This document shows positions 36,945-47,773 of a stretch of DNA of 64,000 nt, in pieces. The notes beneath the pieces were generated by a model. That model made no database searches and was not told the origin of the DNA. It saw nothing but the letters and a program-made list of their open reading frames with translations. Origin of the DNA: Clavulina sp. PMI_390 (Eukaryota; Basidiomycota; Agaricomycetes; Cantharellales; Hydnaceae); assembly GCA_015039315.1 (NCBI GenBank), contig WIDE01000067.1:108826-172825 (forward strand), read 5' to 3'. Numbering within the stretch: the stretch's first letter is position 1; the number at the start of each line of letters is the position of its first letter. The position numbers and the translations under genes are program-made.

Positions 36945-39900
36945 ATGGTCGCGCCTACTGGCGGAAACGCGCGAAAACCTCGCTCGCGTACTGGAACGCC
37001 CAATCCTCCTGCTGCTGCTTCTACTTCTGCTTCGACCGCTGAAACATCAAGGCGATCCTACTCCACGCGTGGCGCGCAGAAAGCCGTATCATCTCCACAA
37101 ACTCCAGTTGCCCCCGAATCCACTGAACCTGAAGCATCTGAGGATGACGATGAGCAAGAGACGCAGCAGGCGACCAGCAGCAAAGACGCAACAAGCGATC
37201 CAGAAGACGCGAGCCAACTGAGAAGAGCTTCGACGCGTATAGCAGCAAAGGCTGCAGCGCGTGAAATTGCCGCGCAGACTGCTCCTAGTCCTCCACAGGC
37301 AGCTAAGAAGCTTCCCAAAAGTGGAAGTACTGGTGCTCCGCGTGGAGGTGCGGCGACGCCTTCAGGAGACACAAACTCTTCTCGTGGCGGAACGCCTGCT
37401 CCCTTACAAGATCCCGCGTCGTTAACCAAACTTGCGGAGGCGGCTTCCAAGGTGGCAAAAGGACGGAAAGGCCCTTACAACCGATCTGCACCGTCGGCGC
37501 CGAGTGCACGGGAGTTGTTGACGGGGATAGAATCGACCGGGTCCGCAGATGTCGTCGAGGTTCTTGTGACGGACCCGAACGACATGCTCGCCGGTTACAA
37601 GCAACTGGAAGAATGGATCTACGGTGGGCTGGATATGTATCGAGTGCGTTGTCATCTCCCGCATGCATTCTACTAGCCCTGACAGGTTATGACTCCTTTG
37701 TAGCCTGAATTTCATCCTCTCTTATTCCCAGTCTTCTGTCACTTCTATATCGAGCTGATATCACAAGGCTTCAAGGAATCAGGTTCGTTACAAGCTTCTT
37801 CCTGAACACACTCAATACTCAGTCGACTCCTATAATAGGTCTTCAGTTCTACGAAGAACATGCGGACCCCTTACGTGAACAGCACGCCAACGACATCCAC
37901 CATCTCTCATCTCTGCTCCTTCCATCGCATGTTGCCATGTCCTCTTTTGCACAGCGATTACGAAGTGAGAAGTATGTGCTTCGGATGAGCCGCGCGGGGT
38001 TTGCGCTATTTGTTGGCTGGCTGACAGAAGGTACCGGTGGCGAGGGCATGGGTTCCGGAGAGGGTATCATGACGGGTCGAGAAGGCGCAGGCCGAAGAGC
38101 GCGCTTCACAGTCCTGAAGATTGTTCATGGTAGCCTGAAGTTCGACGGTATGCTTTCGTCATCCAGTTACATATAGTCCAGCTATTAATTGCCAACTCGT
38201 TGCATTAGTGACAAACGCCAATACGAACGCCGTGAAGCCAGAGACATGGGAAGAGCAGACTGGTCTAATTAGCTCGCTCATCCCTCCCCCAGCTACCGGT
38301 ACGCGGCTCGTCAACGGGAAACAAGTGTCTGGCCCATTCCCCGGCTCTGGAAACCCGGCTGGGTTCAACGCCTACCAAGGTGACCTGAAGTTGGGCCCAG
38401 CTCCCCTCTCCGAAGCCTTGCGCGATGAGGCTGAGCGCCAGATCAAAGAGGAGGATGAAGGCATGAATATTGATGGTGGTTCCACCACGATCAATGGCGA
38501 TGTCAAACCTTCAGACTCGTCGAGCTCTGGTCCATCCGTGTTGGACTTGTCATCAATCAATGGGACGAGTGGCTTAGCTCCCCCAGTGATGACTGACTTG
38601 CTTCCGCAGCCCACTTTGTTCCGTGCAGTGGATGTCAAGCGAGAAGTGGAGAGGGTACGAGATGCACGGAAGCGGATACGGCTCGATCCTTCTGTTCTCT
38701 ACGAGGGGGGTGGTAGTGCGTACGCTGAAACCAATGGGTATGCCTCCAAGCCTACTACAACAAAACTCCAATCGTCCGCGCTCCCCAGCATATGCGCATA
38801 TACGTTCCACGATGCTCAAGATGGGTATGTCTCCTTATGCCGTACTTTTCCATTGTCAGTATCTGAGATTTTTCTCTAGGGTCAACTGCTCTACCTTCTC
38901 CGACGATTCGACCATGATGGCCGCTGGCTTCAACGAGAGTTACATTCGAATATGGAGTCTGAAAAAGGAAAAGCTAAAGGCGTACCAGAGCCATGGCTTC
39001 GATCTGAGTCACGTCTCAAATTGTATGTTTCCATATCCCTCGTTACTCTTCTCACCAAATTCTGACACTTGGATCTGCACCGTCTCAGGGGACAACCCGG
39101 CGCACGAGCTCAGAAGATATCGCGAGAAGCACGCCTCATCAACACGCAAGCTCATCGGCCATTCAAGTCCCGTGTTCGCAACCGCGTTCGACTCCGTCGC
39201 CGGCACCTCTGCACCCCCAAAGTTCTTGCTTTCCGCATCAGCGGACCATACCACACGCCTGTGGTCGCTCGAGACGATGTCGAATATTGTTGCGTATCGA
39301 GGGCATAAGAATCCTGTGTGGGACGTGCAATGGAGTCCGACAGGGACGTATTTCGCTACGGCGAGCAGGGATCGGACGGCTAGGTTATGGAGCTCGGAGA
39401 GGATCAATGCCCTCAGAGTGTTTGCTGGGCATCTCAGTGACGTAGATGTGAGTGCATTTCTTTTCAGTTCAGTGATGTATGATTGGACTGCGGTTGTGCT
39501 CACCCTCTTCGCTATGCTGATCAGTGCGTTCGCTTCCACCCAAATTCGCTTTACCTTGCCACTGGATCGAGTGACATGACTTGTCGTCTATGGGACGTCC
39601 AACGAGGGACTTGCATGAGAGTGTTCATNNNNNNNNNNNNNNNNNNNNNNNNNNNNNNNNNNNNNNNNNNNNNNNNNNNNNNNNNNNNNNNNNNNNNNNN
39701 NNNNNNNNNNNNNNNNNNNNNNNNNNNNNNNNNNNNNNNNNNNNNNNNNNNNNNNNNNNNNNNNNNNNNNNNNNNNNNNNNNNNNNNNNNNNNNNNNNNN
39801 NNNNNNNNNNNNNNNNNNNNNNNNNNNNNNNNNNNNNNNNNNNNNNNNNNNNNNNNNNNNNNNNNNNNNNNNNNNNNNNNNNNNNNNNNNNNNNNNNNNN

Positions 39901-40505
39901 NNNNNNNNNNNNNNNNNNNNNNNNNNNNNNNNNNNNNNNNNNNNNNNNNNNNNNNNNNNNNNNNNNNNNNNNNNNNNNNNNNNNNNNNNNNNNNNNNNNC
40001 TCGCGAGTGCCTGTGCGTCACCTTATCATTCATCATCACACTGAACAAGAATAACTAATTTCCTTTCACTGGCACCATCTAGCCACCGACCTGTCTATCA
40101 ACCTCTGGGATCTGGGGTCAGGGCGTAAAATCAAGACTATGACTGGACATACTGCACCAATCAACTCACTCTCGTTCAGTGCGTGCACAACCATGCTCAT
40201 CTCTGGGTCTAGCGACTGGACAGTGAGGTGTTGGGATGTGAAAGCCTCTGGGGGCCCGCCAGCACAACCACAACGGCTCAACGGGGCACTACCCGATGGT
40301 GCGATTGATGACAAAGATGTCAAAGTTGAGAGGTAAGCTAACCCAATCATCGATCCTTTACTACTCAATTGACAATCTCCGAAGCAGTGTTGACTTGCTC
40401 CAGACCTTCCACACCAAACGCACGTCTGTCATAGACGTCCGCGTAACACCACGAAACCTCGTTCTCGTCGCTGGTAGCTACATTCCGAAGGAGGCATCAT
40501 CATGA
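36945..40505 (+). CDS. TAF5: TFIID subunit TAF5 (WD40), interrupted by an assembly gap
   Basis: A scaffold subunit of general transcription factor TFIID (and SAGA in many fungi). Exons: 36945-37643, 37704-37782, 37839-38147, 38209-38824, 38880-39022, 39089-39447, 39525 into the gap to 40012, 40083-40332 and 40388-40505. The N-terminal Ser/Ala/Gly-rich tail leads into the TAF5 NTD2 ([16 protein letters not shown], then [18 protein letters not shown] and [19 protein letters not shown]). WD40 repeats follow: [70 protein letters not shown] and [17 protein letters not shown]. The C terminus has [12 protein letters not shown]. 371 N interrupt one blade. A decayed copy at 47.8 kb bridges the same blade with only about 52 nt (GHAGPITSIAMSPDGRYLA), so the gap size is probably nominal. 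Confidence 0.92.
39629..39999. other. Assembly gap (371 N) inside TAF5
   Basis: A run of N inside a WD40 exon. Frames spanning it are not real. The duplicate at 48,486-48,537 suggests that only about 52 nt are missing. Confidence 0.98.
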
Positions 40506-41034
40506 TTGTCTGCCTAATATTTGCTCTCGCTCTTGCTCGTTGCTGTTGTTGTGCTTCTACATACATGGGTTTGTCCATGCGTCAATTCATTCTTGGTGTT
40601 GGGTCATACAAGATTTGATTTCGTGACGACTACTCTCGGTCAGGGCCTGGCCCAGCTCACTAGATGCCATTTGCTTTGCTTCTTGCCATCCTTTCCTCTG
40701 CCTCACAAAAGATGTGTTAGCAGAAGTCATACAGTTTGATGTCATCACCTGGGCTTTTTCAAGCAGCAAAACCGTTGACCGTGAGCTCGTAGATTCACAA
40801 GAATAAGAGGTCCAAGTTCAATTGGCGTAACAGTACAGTACAGCTCCAACTATGGAGTCGAGAGCAGAGTCCGAACTAGATCGTAATTGGGCGGTTGCAG
40901 GATGAGAATATCGCACCAGGAAAAAGGCCATTCTGATAAGCACAGCGATTTGGCACACGTGTTGAATACGGAGGCACAAAAAACGATGTCATAAAGAGGG
41001 GCCAGCATCATAGCCGCAAACAGTGGATTCTACA
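40506..41034. other. TAF5 3' flank within the duplicated segment
   Basis: Non-coding sequence that aligns with 49,035-49,608. Landmarks shared by both copies include GCTCTCGCTCTTGCTCGTTGC and AATTGGCGTAACAGTACAGT. No separate gene. Confidence 0.6.
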
Positions 41035-41395
41035 TCCGCTTCTTAAACGGGCGGGACGGTGCTGACGGGTCTGCTACCCTCCGGCGCCTCGGCGACTTCC
41101 TGGCAGTCCCTGTTGCCTCCTCGTGCTCCCATGACTAGGCCCCTCTCAGGTGATCAGCGCGGCTGATGAGCCACACCCAGGCGGCGGGTCCACCACTTCA
41201 TTGTCACTCCATTCACCCGCATCATCACTCCTTCCACACTCCCGGGCCCCCGTGCACGACAATACGTACTGGTGCGTTGGGTGCGATGTAGTTATCTGAC
41301 GATCCATCATAGCCACTGCGCAATTGTTCCTCAGAGCGTTGTACAAGCTAGGTTCACCAGCAGAAGATGGTGGGCCATTCACAGCAGATCTGTAG
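41035..41395 (-). pseudogene. Fragment of the membrane-glycoprotein C-terminus (duplicate, decayed)
   Basis: Minus-strand reading gives NGPPSSAGEPSLYNALRNN, MMDRQITTS and DAGEWSDNEVVDPPPG. In the intact gene at 49.6 kb the matching words are NGPPSSAGGPSSYNAPGNK, MMDRQNTSV and EEGEWSEEEEVVDLPPQYDS. The PPQY motif is lost, and there are indels and an early stop (ALIT). It lacks the signal peptide, ectodomain and membrane helix, so it is a truncated relic of the 2.2-kb duplication. Confidence 0.82.
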
Positions 41396-41712
41396 GATGG
41401 GGATGGTACTTTATATTGACGCCGCGCCGCCACCACGCGCGTGCGGGTGGGGCGGCTTGGTGGGTGATCAGGATGTATCCTGCACTTGCGCTTCAAGCCT
41501 GTGATGTCTGCGCCTGTACTACATGTCAACCTTCCTTCAATTTTCTTCCCTTCATCTTACATCCTATCCTGTAGATATATGTCCTTTTGCCCTTGAACTG
41601 ACGCGCAAATAATGACAACTTCAGTACAAAGCAAGCAAACTATGTGCTGCATGGAAGAGATCATGGGTTGGAGGAAAGATTACTTGGCACTATATTACAA
41701 CATTGGGGCTAA
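41396..41712. other. Spacer between the left repeat and NLR 2
   Basis: About 317 bp, containing part of the NLR 2 3' flank. No ORF of note, and no LTR ends or target-site duplication recognised at this border. Confidence 0.4.
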
Positions 41713-44700
41713 TCAGGGAGTATAACAATCAGCCCAGGACTCTCCCATTGGAATTGTATCAAAATTAAGTCTAACTCTGGAACTGAGATCATGACCAAGC
41801 TTAGCAGTGAGCCGTTCATCATAGAGATTGTCTTGATAGCTTGGAGGAATCCAGAGCACAAGTTCCCCATTAAGGCCCTGTAGCCAACCATTGTCAAGAA
41901 ATGTACACCAAGCTGGACCATGTTGCAGGTGAGATGCTTGTGGAAGGCAAGGGAGAATAAAGTTGAGGGATTGTGATGCAGTGTTCCAGATACAAACAGT
42001 GTGATCTTCTGAACCAGAGATGAGTGCTCCCCCATCAGGAGAGAATGCCACAGATGTCACATATCTACTATGACCTGTGAGTGGTGCTCCTTTTGCTGCC
42101 TGAGTCTCCACATCCCATAGCTGGATGGTTCTATCTCCGCACCCAGAAGCAAGGGTTGCTCCATCAGGGGAAAATGCAACAGCTGTCACATAATGAACAT
42201 GGCCTGTGAGTGGCTTTCCCTTGGGTTGCTGTGTCTGTACATCCCACAGCCTGATGGTTTGATCAGAAGAGCCAGAGGCAAGGATCACCCCATCAGGAGC
42301 AAATGCTACAGATGTCACATAACCAGTATGGCCTCTGAGTGGCTTTCCCTTAGATTGCTGTGTTTTCACATCCCACAGCCTGATGGTATGGTCAGAAGAG
42401 CCAGAAGCAAGGACTGCTCCATCAGGAGAAAATGCCACAGTTCTCACATAACTAGTATGGTCTGTGAGTGGTTCTCCATTAGACTGCTGTGTTAGCACAT
42501 TCCACAGCCTAATGGTCCGATCAAAAGAGCCAGATGCAAGAACAGACCCATCAGGAGAAAATGCCACAGATGTCACATAATCAGTATGGCCTGTGAGTGG
42601 CTGTCCCTTGGCTACCTGGTTTTGCACATCCCACAGCCTGATGGTTGTATCCTCAGAGCAAGATGCAAGTACTGCTCCATCAGGAGCAAATGCAACTGAC
42701 TGCACCCAATCAGTATGGCCTATCAGTGGCTCTCCTTTGCATTGTTGTCTCTGCACATCCCACAGCCTGATGGTCTGATCATTAGAGCCAGAGGCAAGGG
42801 TTGCTCCACTTGGGGAAAATGCTGTAGCAGTCACAGAATCAGTATGGCCTGTGGGAGATTTCCCCTTGACTGTCTCTATTTGAACATTCCACATTCTGAT
42901 GGTTTGATCATAAGAGCCAGAGGCAAGGGCTGCCCCATCACGGGAGAATGCCACAGATGTCACACATTTAGTATGACCTGTGAGTGGTGCTCCCTTGGCT
43001 GCCTGGGTTTGCACACCCCACAACCTGACAGTCTGGTCATGAGAGCCAGAGGCAAGAACAGCTCCATCAGGGGAGAATGCCACAGATGTCACACATTTAG
43101 TATGACCTGTGAGTGGTGCTCCCTTGGCTGCCTGGGTTTGCACACTCCACAACCTGACAGTCTGGTCATGAGAGCCAGAGGCAAGAACAGCTCCATCAGG
43201 GGAGAATGCCACAGATGTCACATAATCAGTATGGCCTCTGAGTGGGTCTCCCCTTGCTGCCTGGGTCTGCACATCCCACAACCTGACAGTCTGGTCATAA
43301 GATCCAGAGGCAATAACAGCCCCATCAGGTGAAAATACAACAGACCTCACCAAATCAGTATGGCCAACGAGTGGCTGTCCCTTGGCAGCCTGAGTCTGCA
43401 CATCCCACAGTCTGATGGTCCTGTCTTGGGAGGTTGAGGCAACAAATGCCCCATCAGGAGAAAATGCAACAGATATCACACCAGCAGTATGGCCTGTGAG
43501 TGGCTCTCCCTTGGCTGCCTGGGTCTGCACATCCCATAACCTGATAGTTTGATCAGAAGAGCCAGAGGCAAGGACCACTCCATCAGGAGAAAAGGCCACA
43601 GATGTCACATAATCAGCATGACCCATCAGTGGCTCTCCCTTGACTGCCTTAGTTTGCAGATCCCACAGCCGGATGGTTCTGTCAGATGAGCCAGATGCAA
43701 GGACTGTCCCATCAGGAGAGAATGCCACTGATCTCACATCACCAGAATGGCCAGTCAGTTGTTGCCTGTGGCTTTCTCCAGTGTTGCCATGCCATAGAAT
43801 GAGTGAGCAATTGTGCAACCCTGCAGCTATGACATTGTCCCTTGATATGTCAAGAGTTAAAATTTGTGAATCATGATGCAATGTGTGTCTCAGCATTGGC
43901 CACAAAACCATATGTCCAGATTTTACAGCAGGAATCTTTAGGAACTGTTCCCCCAGTAAATGTAGAGAAGATGATGTGGGGGTGAATGGTAAAGCACTCA
44001 GATATATGTGTGGTGCACTCTGAGCAATTGGAATGGCATAGTAGGATGTAAAGCGCACTGCTTCTGTCACATAAGTAGCTATCCCGGATCCTGGCTATAA
44101 TCAAGGTCTGATTTAGCAGTGTTTTATTCCTCTGCCATGAGGTTACATACCAGAATTGGAACCATTGCAAGGCTCTCCAAGGCAGATGCACCAGTGAGGC
44201 TCATGACCTCCAGCCAGTGCAAAAATTGAGCAGATGAAAGGAGATTTTTGACTGATCCTAGGGTGCTGGTAGAACAATCTGGTGCCAGAGCAAGATGAGA
44301 ACTCCAGAAGTGACTGGCATATGATAGAGTTTCCCCAATGTTCTCTTGAACTATACCATTTATGCCTTGAACAGATGAGTTGAGCAGGAATGAGGTGCGC
44401 AGGTTGCATATATTGAATTTCAGCCTCCTCTCTCCATGACACATCACAGAAAAGCAGCTTGCTGTCAGAATCTTGTGAATCTGCCCCACATCCACATAGT
44501 AAGAACTGTGGGCATCTTGGAGGAAGTCCAGAAATGAAGCATGCAAAGGAACCAGTGGTGTATAATTAACAGCAGGTCTAGTTCCCATTATGAGAGAGGA
44601 CAACAACCCCATGTATGCTGCTGCATCCTCTTTAATGATTACAGTATCACCATACTGAGATAGGTGCATGTGGAGAAGCTGAAGTATTGCATCAAGTGAG

Positions 44701-47471
44701 AGGGGCCTTCTTGCTGCTACCAGAACACCTAGGAGTAATTTGAGAAGCTCCAGGTCCTCAGGTTCAGAGTTGCCAAATTGTGCATCCATCACAGTGGTGT
44801 AAAGCTGGTATAAGCTGAGTTGGCTATCAGCAGTTCTGGAGCCAGAGAGCACATTCTTCAACCTCTTTGAAGGGCGCACTGCCTGGTTCCCATCTTCCTG
44901 GTCCACAATATAGCAACAAGCAGTGGAAGCCCATTGAAATGACAACTGTGCCTTCTCAGAAAGCTCAGCCAATTGGTCTAGCTGGTTGTTGAGATGTGAG
45001 CCCCCTAGCATATGCTTGACATATAGATATATGTCATTTTTGGTTGTGTGGCTAGGAAGGTCATGCATGGAAAGCTGACCAAAATGTGGTGGTTGTGGGG
45101 AGGCTCCCAAAATACTTTGGATATCAAGCTCAGGCCTGCTAGTCAAAAGGAAGTGCACAGTAGGAGGTAGAAGTGCAGCAAGGCCTGCAAGTGGTTTAAG
45201 AATGTTGCTGCGTTCACCAACTCCACCTGACTCATCAAGTGCATCAATGATGATAATGGCATGACAATAGCCCTTGGTGTTTTGTTGCAGTAAAGGGATG
45301 AGGAATAGTCTAAGCTGCTCTGCAGGGTCTTGACTCCTCCTCTCTAGAGGTGTGGCAGATGTCACAAGCTCCAAGAGTTTAGCTTCAAGTGCAGCATCCT
45401 GAGCAGCAAGCTGAAGGGCAATAGTAGTAAACAGATTGGAGGGCTTGAGCTGCTGCTGCTTTGTAGCATCAAAATGGTAGTAAGCCATCAGGATGTTGGT
45501 GTTTTCAAAGAACTTTGCCACACTGGCAGCAATGGATGACTTCCCAGAGCCTGCCACACCCTGCAACCATAGAACCTTGATATTGGCAAGATCTAGCTTT
45601 TGTTCAGTTGGTGGGTTGGAGATAGCATTGAGAGTGACAGAAGCTGGCCCCCCAGCAGCCCAGGTCTGGAGTGCCTCCAACACAGCAGCACGAGTCCCTG
45701 GAAGACAACCATGTTTGTTGCCATCATGCAAGGTTACAGTTGCATCAACAGCATATGGGAGAGTGGAAAGAATCTTAATTTTAACTGCAATGCAGTTGTT
45801 AGAGCCCATATATTGAATCCAAAAGCAAGGACATACCAAGCTGCTCAACACCAGCTCCAACAACATGTAATGCAGAGCTAATTTGGTGAACTTGGCTGAA
45901 CACAGAAGCTACTGATGCTCCAGTGAGCTTAGTGGTAAGAGAGGTGAGGGTCTGAGCAATTTGGTCAGCATCCTGTTCAAAGGATGTGAAAAATGTTGGG
46001 AGCTGTAAGAATGCTAGAAAGAATAGTTATTTGGTTTTAATGGACATAAACAAGTACACTCAGCAAATAGAAACATACATTTGTGTTTCTGATGCTCAGC
46101 ATATCCACCAATGAGGGTAGCTCCACTCATCACTGCAAATGAGATATCTTTGACAATGTTACAGACCAGAGCATCATGCTCCTTGGCAGTAGCATATTGT
46201 TTAGTGAGCACACATAGCTCCTTCATACAGCTAAGAAGGGTGTGCATGTGATCATTGACTTGCATGTTTGCCTGTATGATGGTCCAGGCACCTTTCAGCA
46301 CACCAACAATCACCTGTGCAATTGGGTGAACCTAGGCTCTAGAAATCAACTAGAGAATATGCCAAATGGGATAAAAAAAAAACCAACCTCTGCAATCAGA
46401 CCACCAAGCTTCAGTAGTCCCTCCACTGCTGTGATAGCAGTGGGAAATGCAGTCAGAAAGTCATTCTGCAGTGGCTCTATGCGGTTGTATTGATCTATAC
46501 CAGTGGTAATAGCACCAGATACCTTGCCTCCTTTTGGGGCCCCCAGCACCTCCCCTGCCTTGGCAGTCTTGGCTTCTGCTTGGTTAGCAACATCAGCAGT
46601 CTTGGATGGGCCAGATGTTTGCTGCATGCCAATAGTAGGGGTGATTGCAGGCATGGTCACAGCATATTCACTTTTAAGGCCAAGACCAGTGTTGACTAGG
46701 AGAGATGTCCTATGGGCACATTTGTTAGCTTATTGAAGCGCAAAGACAGAGGTGAGCACAGACGTGGTAAGAGGTGGAATTTCCAAAGGGTTTGCTGAGC
46801 CCGAGGTAACGGATATGTCGTGATCAGCACCACTCACTGTCAGGCTTCCAAGTTTCTGGGGGAAATGTGACTCAGAGTGAAGAGCTCTAGTCCCACTGTG
46901 CTGCACAAGGCCAGCCACACTGTCAGAGATAACAAAATCGAGCCCGAGAACATGATCGATCCGTTCTACTAGCCACAAGAAGAACGCGCGAATAAATGAG
47001 CTTTAACGTCAATAGTGTAGATTTTCCAGCTCACCTGATAGTGCTCGACTGGTTGCAGTGCTAACTTGATGATGGTTAAACGTTTCCCATATTCCGAGGG
47101 CAGTCTTGCGCTGCACAGTAACCGAGACCATAGACGGAAGAGTAATGAAGAGTCTAGCGGAACAATAAGTCCCGTAAGCCTACGCAACTCACACCAAATT
47201 AAGCCTGGTTCAGAAACTATGACGAACCGCTTAAGACCAGACAAGGGGATCCATTCCACCTCTCCATCTACCGAGGGCCTCATCTCACGAGTAGTCACTG
47301 ACGACACATCATCTATATCAGCGGGGTTCCATTCAAAGCGCAATCGGTAAGAGCGCGATTTCTTGATCTTGTTGCTGGTATACGATGCGCCTAGAGAGCG
47401 CTTGATCAATGTGTTATACAGACGGAGTACGAACCAGCTCTACCTCCAATTTCAAAAAGAGCTATATTCAT
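41713..47471 (-). CDS. NLR-like STAND protein 2: beta-rich N-terminus, helical region, NACHT, 15 WD40 repeats
   Basis: Paralogue of NLR 1 with nine co-linear exons (minus strand): 47444-47471, 47228-47390, 47035-47153, 46764-46965, 46388-46709, 46079-46331, 45837-46013, 44151-45784 and 41713-44094. They sum to 1,759 aa with closed phases; all eight introns match NLR 1 in position and phase. The N terminus is MNIALFEIGG, then KIKKSRSYRLRFEWNPADID, EVEWIPLSGLKRLF and MVSVTVQRKTALGIWETF. A helical region follows, then NACHT with Walker A GVAGSGKSS and Walker B IIIDALDESGG. Fifteen 43-aa WD40 repeats (consensus GHTDYVTSVAFSPDGAVLAS) end in DNGWLQGLNGELVLWIPPSY and DCYTP. Repeats 6 and 7 are almost identical in DNA. 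The gene sits exactly between two direct repeats of flanking sequence, which suggests insertion there. Role: probably innate or non-self recognition by family analogy. Confidence 0.86.
42961..43218 (-). repeat. Near-perfect 129-bp tandem duplication of one WD40 blade
   Basis: Units 42,961-43,089 and 43,090-43,218 differ at one base (CACCCC against CACTCC on the + strand), which changes WGVQT to WSVQT. The other blades of the array differ from each other at many positions. It accounts for NLR 2 having 15 blades where NLR 1 has 14. Confidence 0.93.
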
Positions 47472-47773
47472 CTTGTTTTATAGTACCGTTTCGTCGGTAC
47501 ACTTGAGAGTCGCAGGAGTAAAGGTTTAGAGGTCCGATTGCCGGCAGTGTTGGCGAGAGTTAGGGCGCTTATGTTGTTGACCTCCGACCACCGCCTCTCT
47601 TTGTTCCTGGCTGCGGGAAATCGGCTGAGCGAGACCTCTGCTAACTCACAGCCTCCATACGTGCTCATCATGAATTGCCCTTGAGCACACCTATGTCGAC
47701 CAAAAACCTACGTCCTTGACGTTGGCCTAGACTGGATACAACCGATGTGTTCTTGCGTGCTGTCAAGGATTAA
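47472..47773 (-). promoter_or_regulatory. Promoter region of NLR 2
   Basis: Shares GGCGCTTATGTTG (47,564-47,576) and surrounding similarity with the NLR 1 upstream region. Similarity stops near 47,660, and the decayed TAF5 copy begins about 110 bp farther on. Confidence 0.45.

Larger units (their letters stand above)
38880..41395. repeat. Segmental duplication, left copy (TAF5 3' part to glycoprotein 3' part)
   Basis: Direct repeat of 47,774-49,990. It begins at the TAF5 exon starting GTCAACTGC and ends within the membrane-glycoprotein coding sequence around TTCACAGCAGATCTGTAGG. Removing the 371 N and adding about 52 nt gives about 2.2 kb, the length of the right copy. In this copy the TAF5 part is functional and the glycoprotein part is dead. 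Confidence 0.88.

Noticed and set aside
39483..40058. Frames of 157-191 aa across the second gap
   Set aside because: Mostly N; the real exon is part of TAF5.
42193..43332. Repetitive + strand frames with HIPQPDG-like repeats
   Set aside because: They are the antisense of the NLR 2 WD40 array, open only because the 129-bp repeat has a multiple-of-three period. The same holds for 12,897-14,339 opposite NLR 1.
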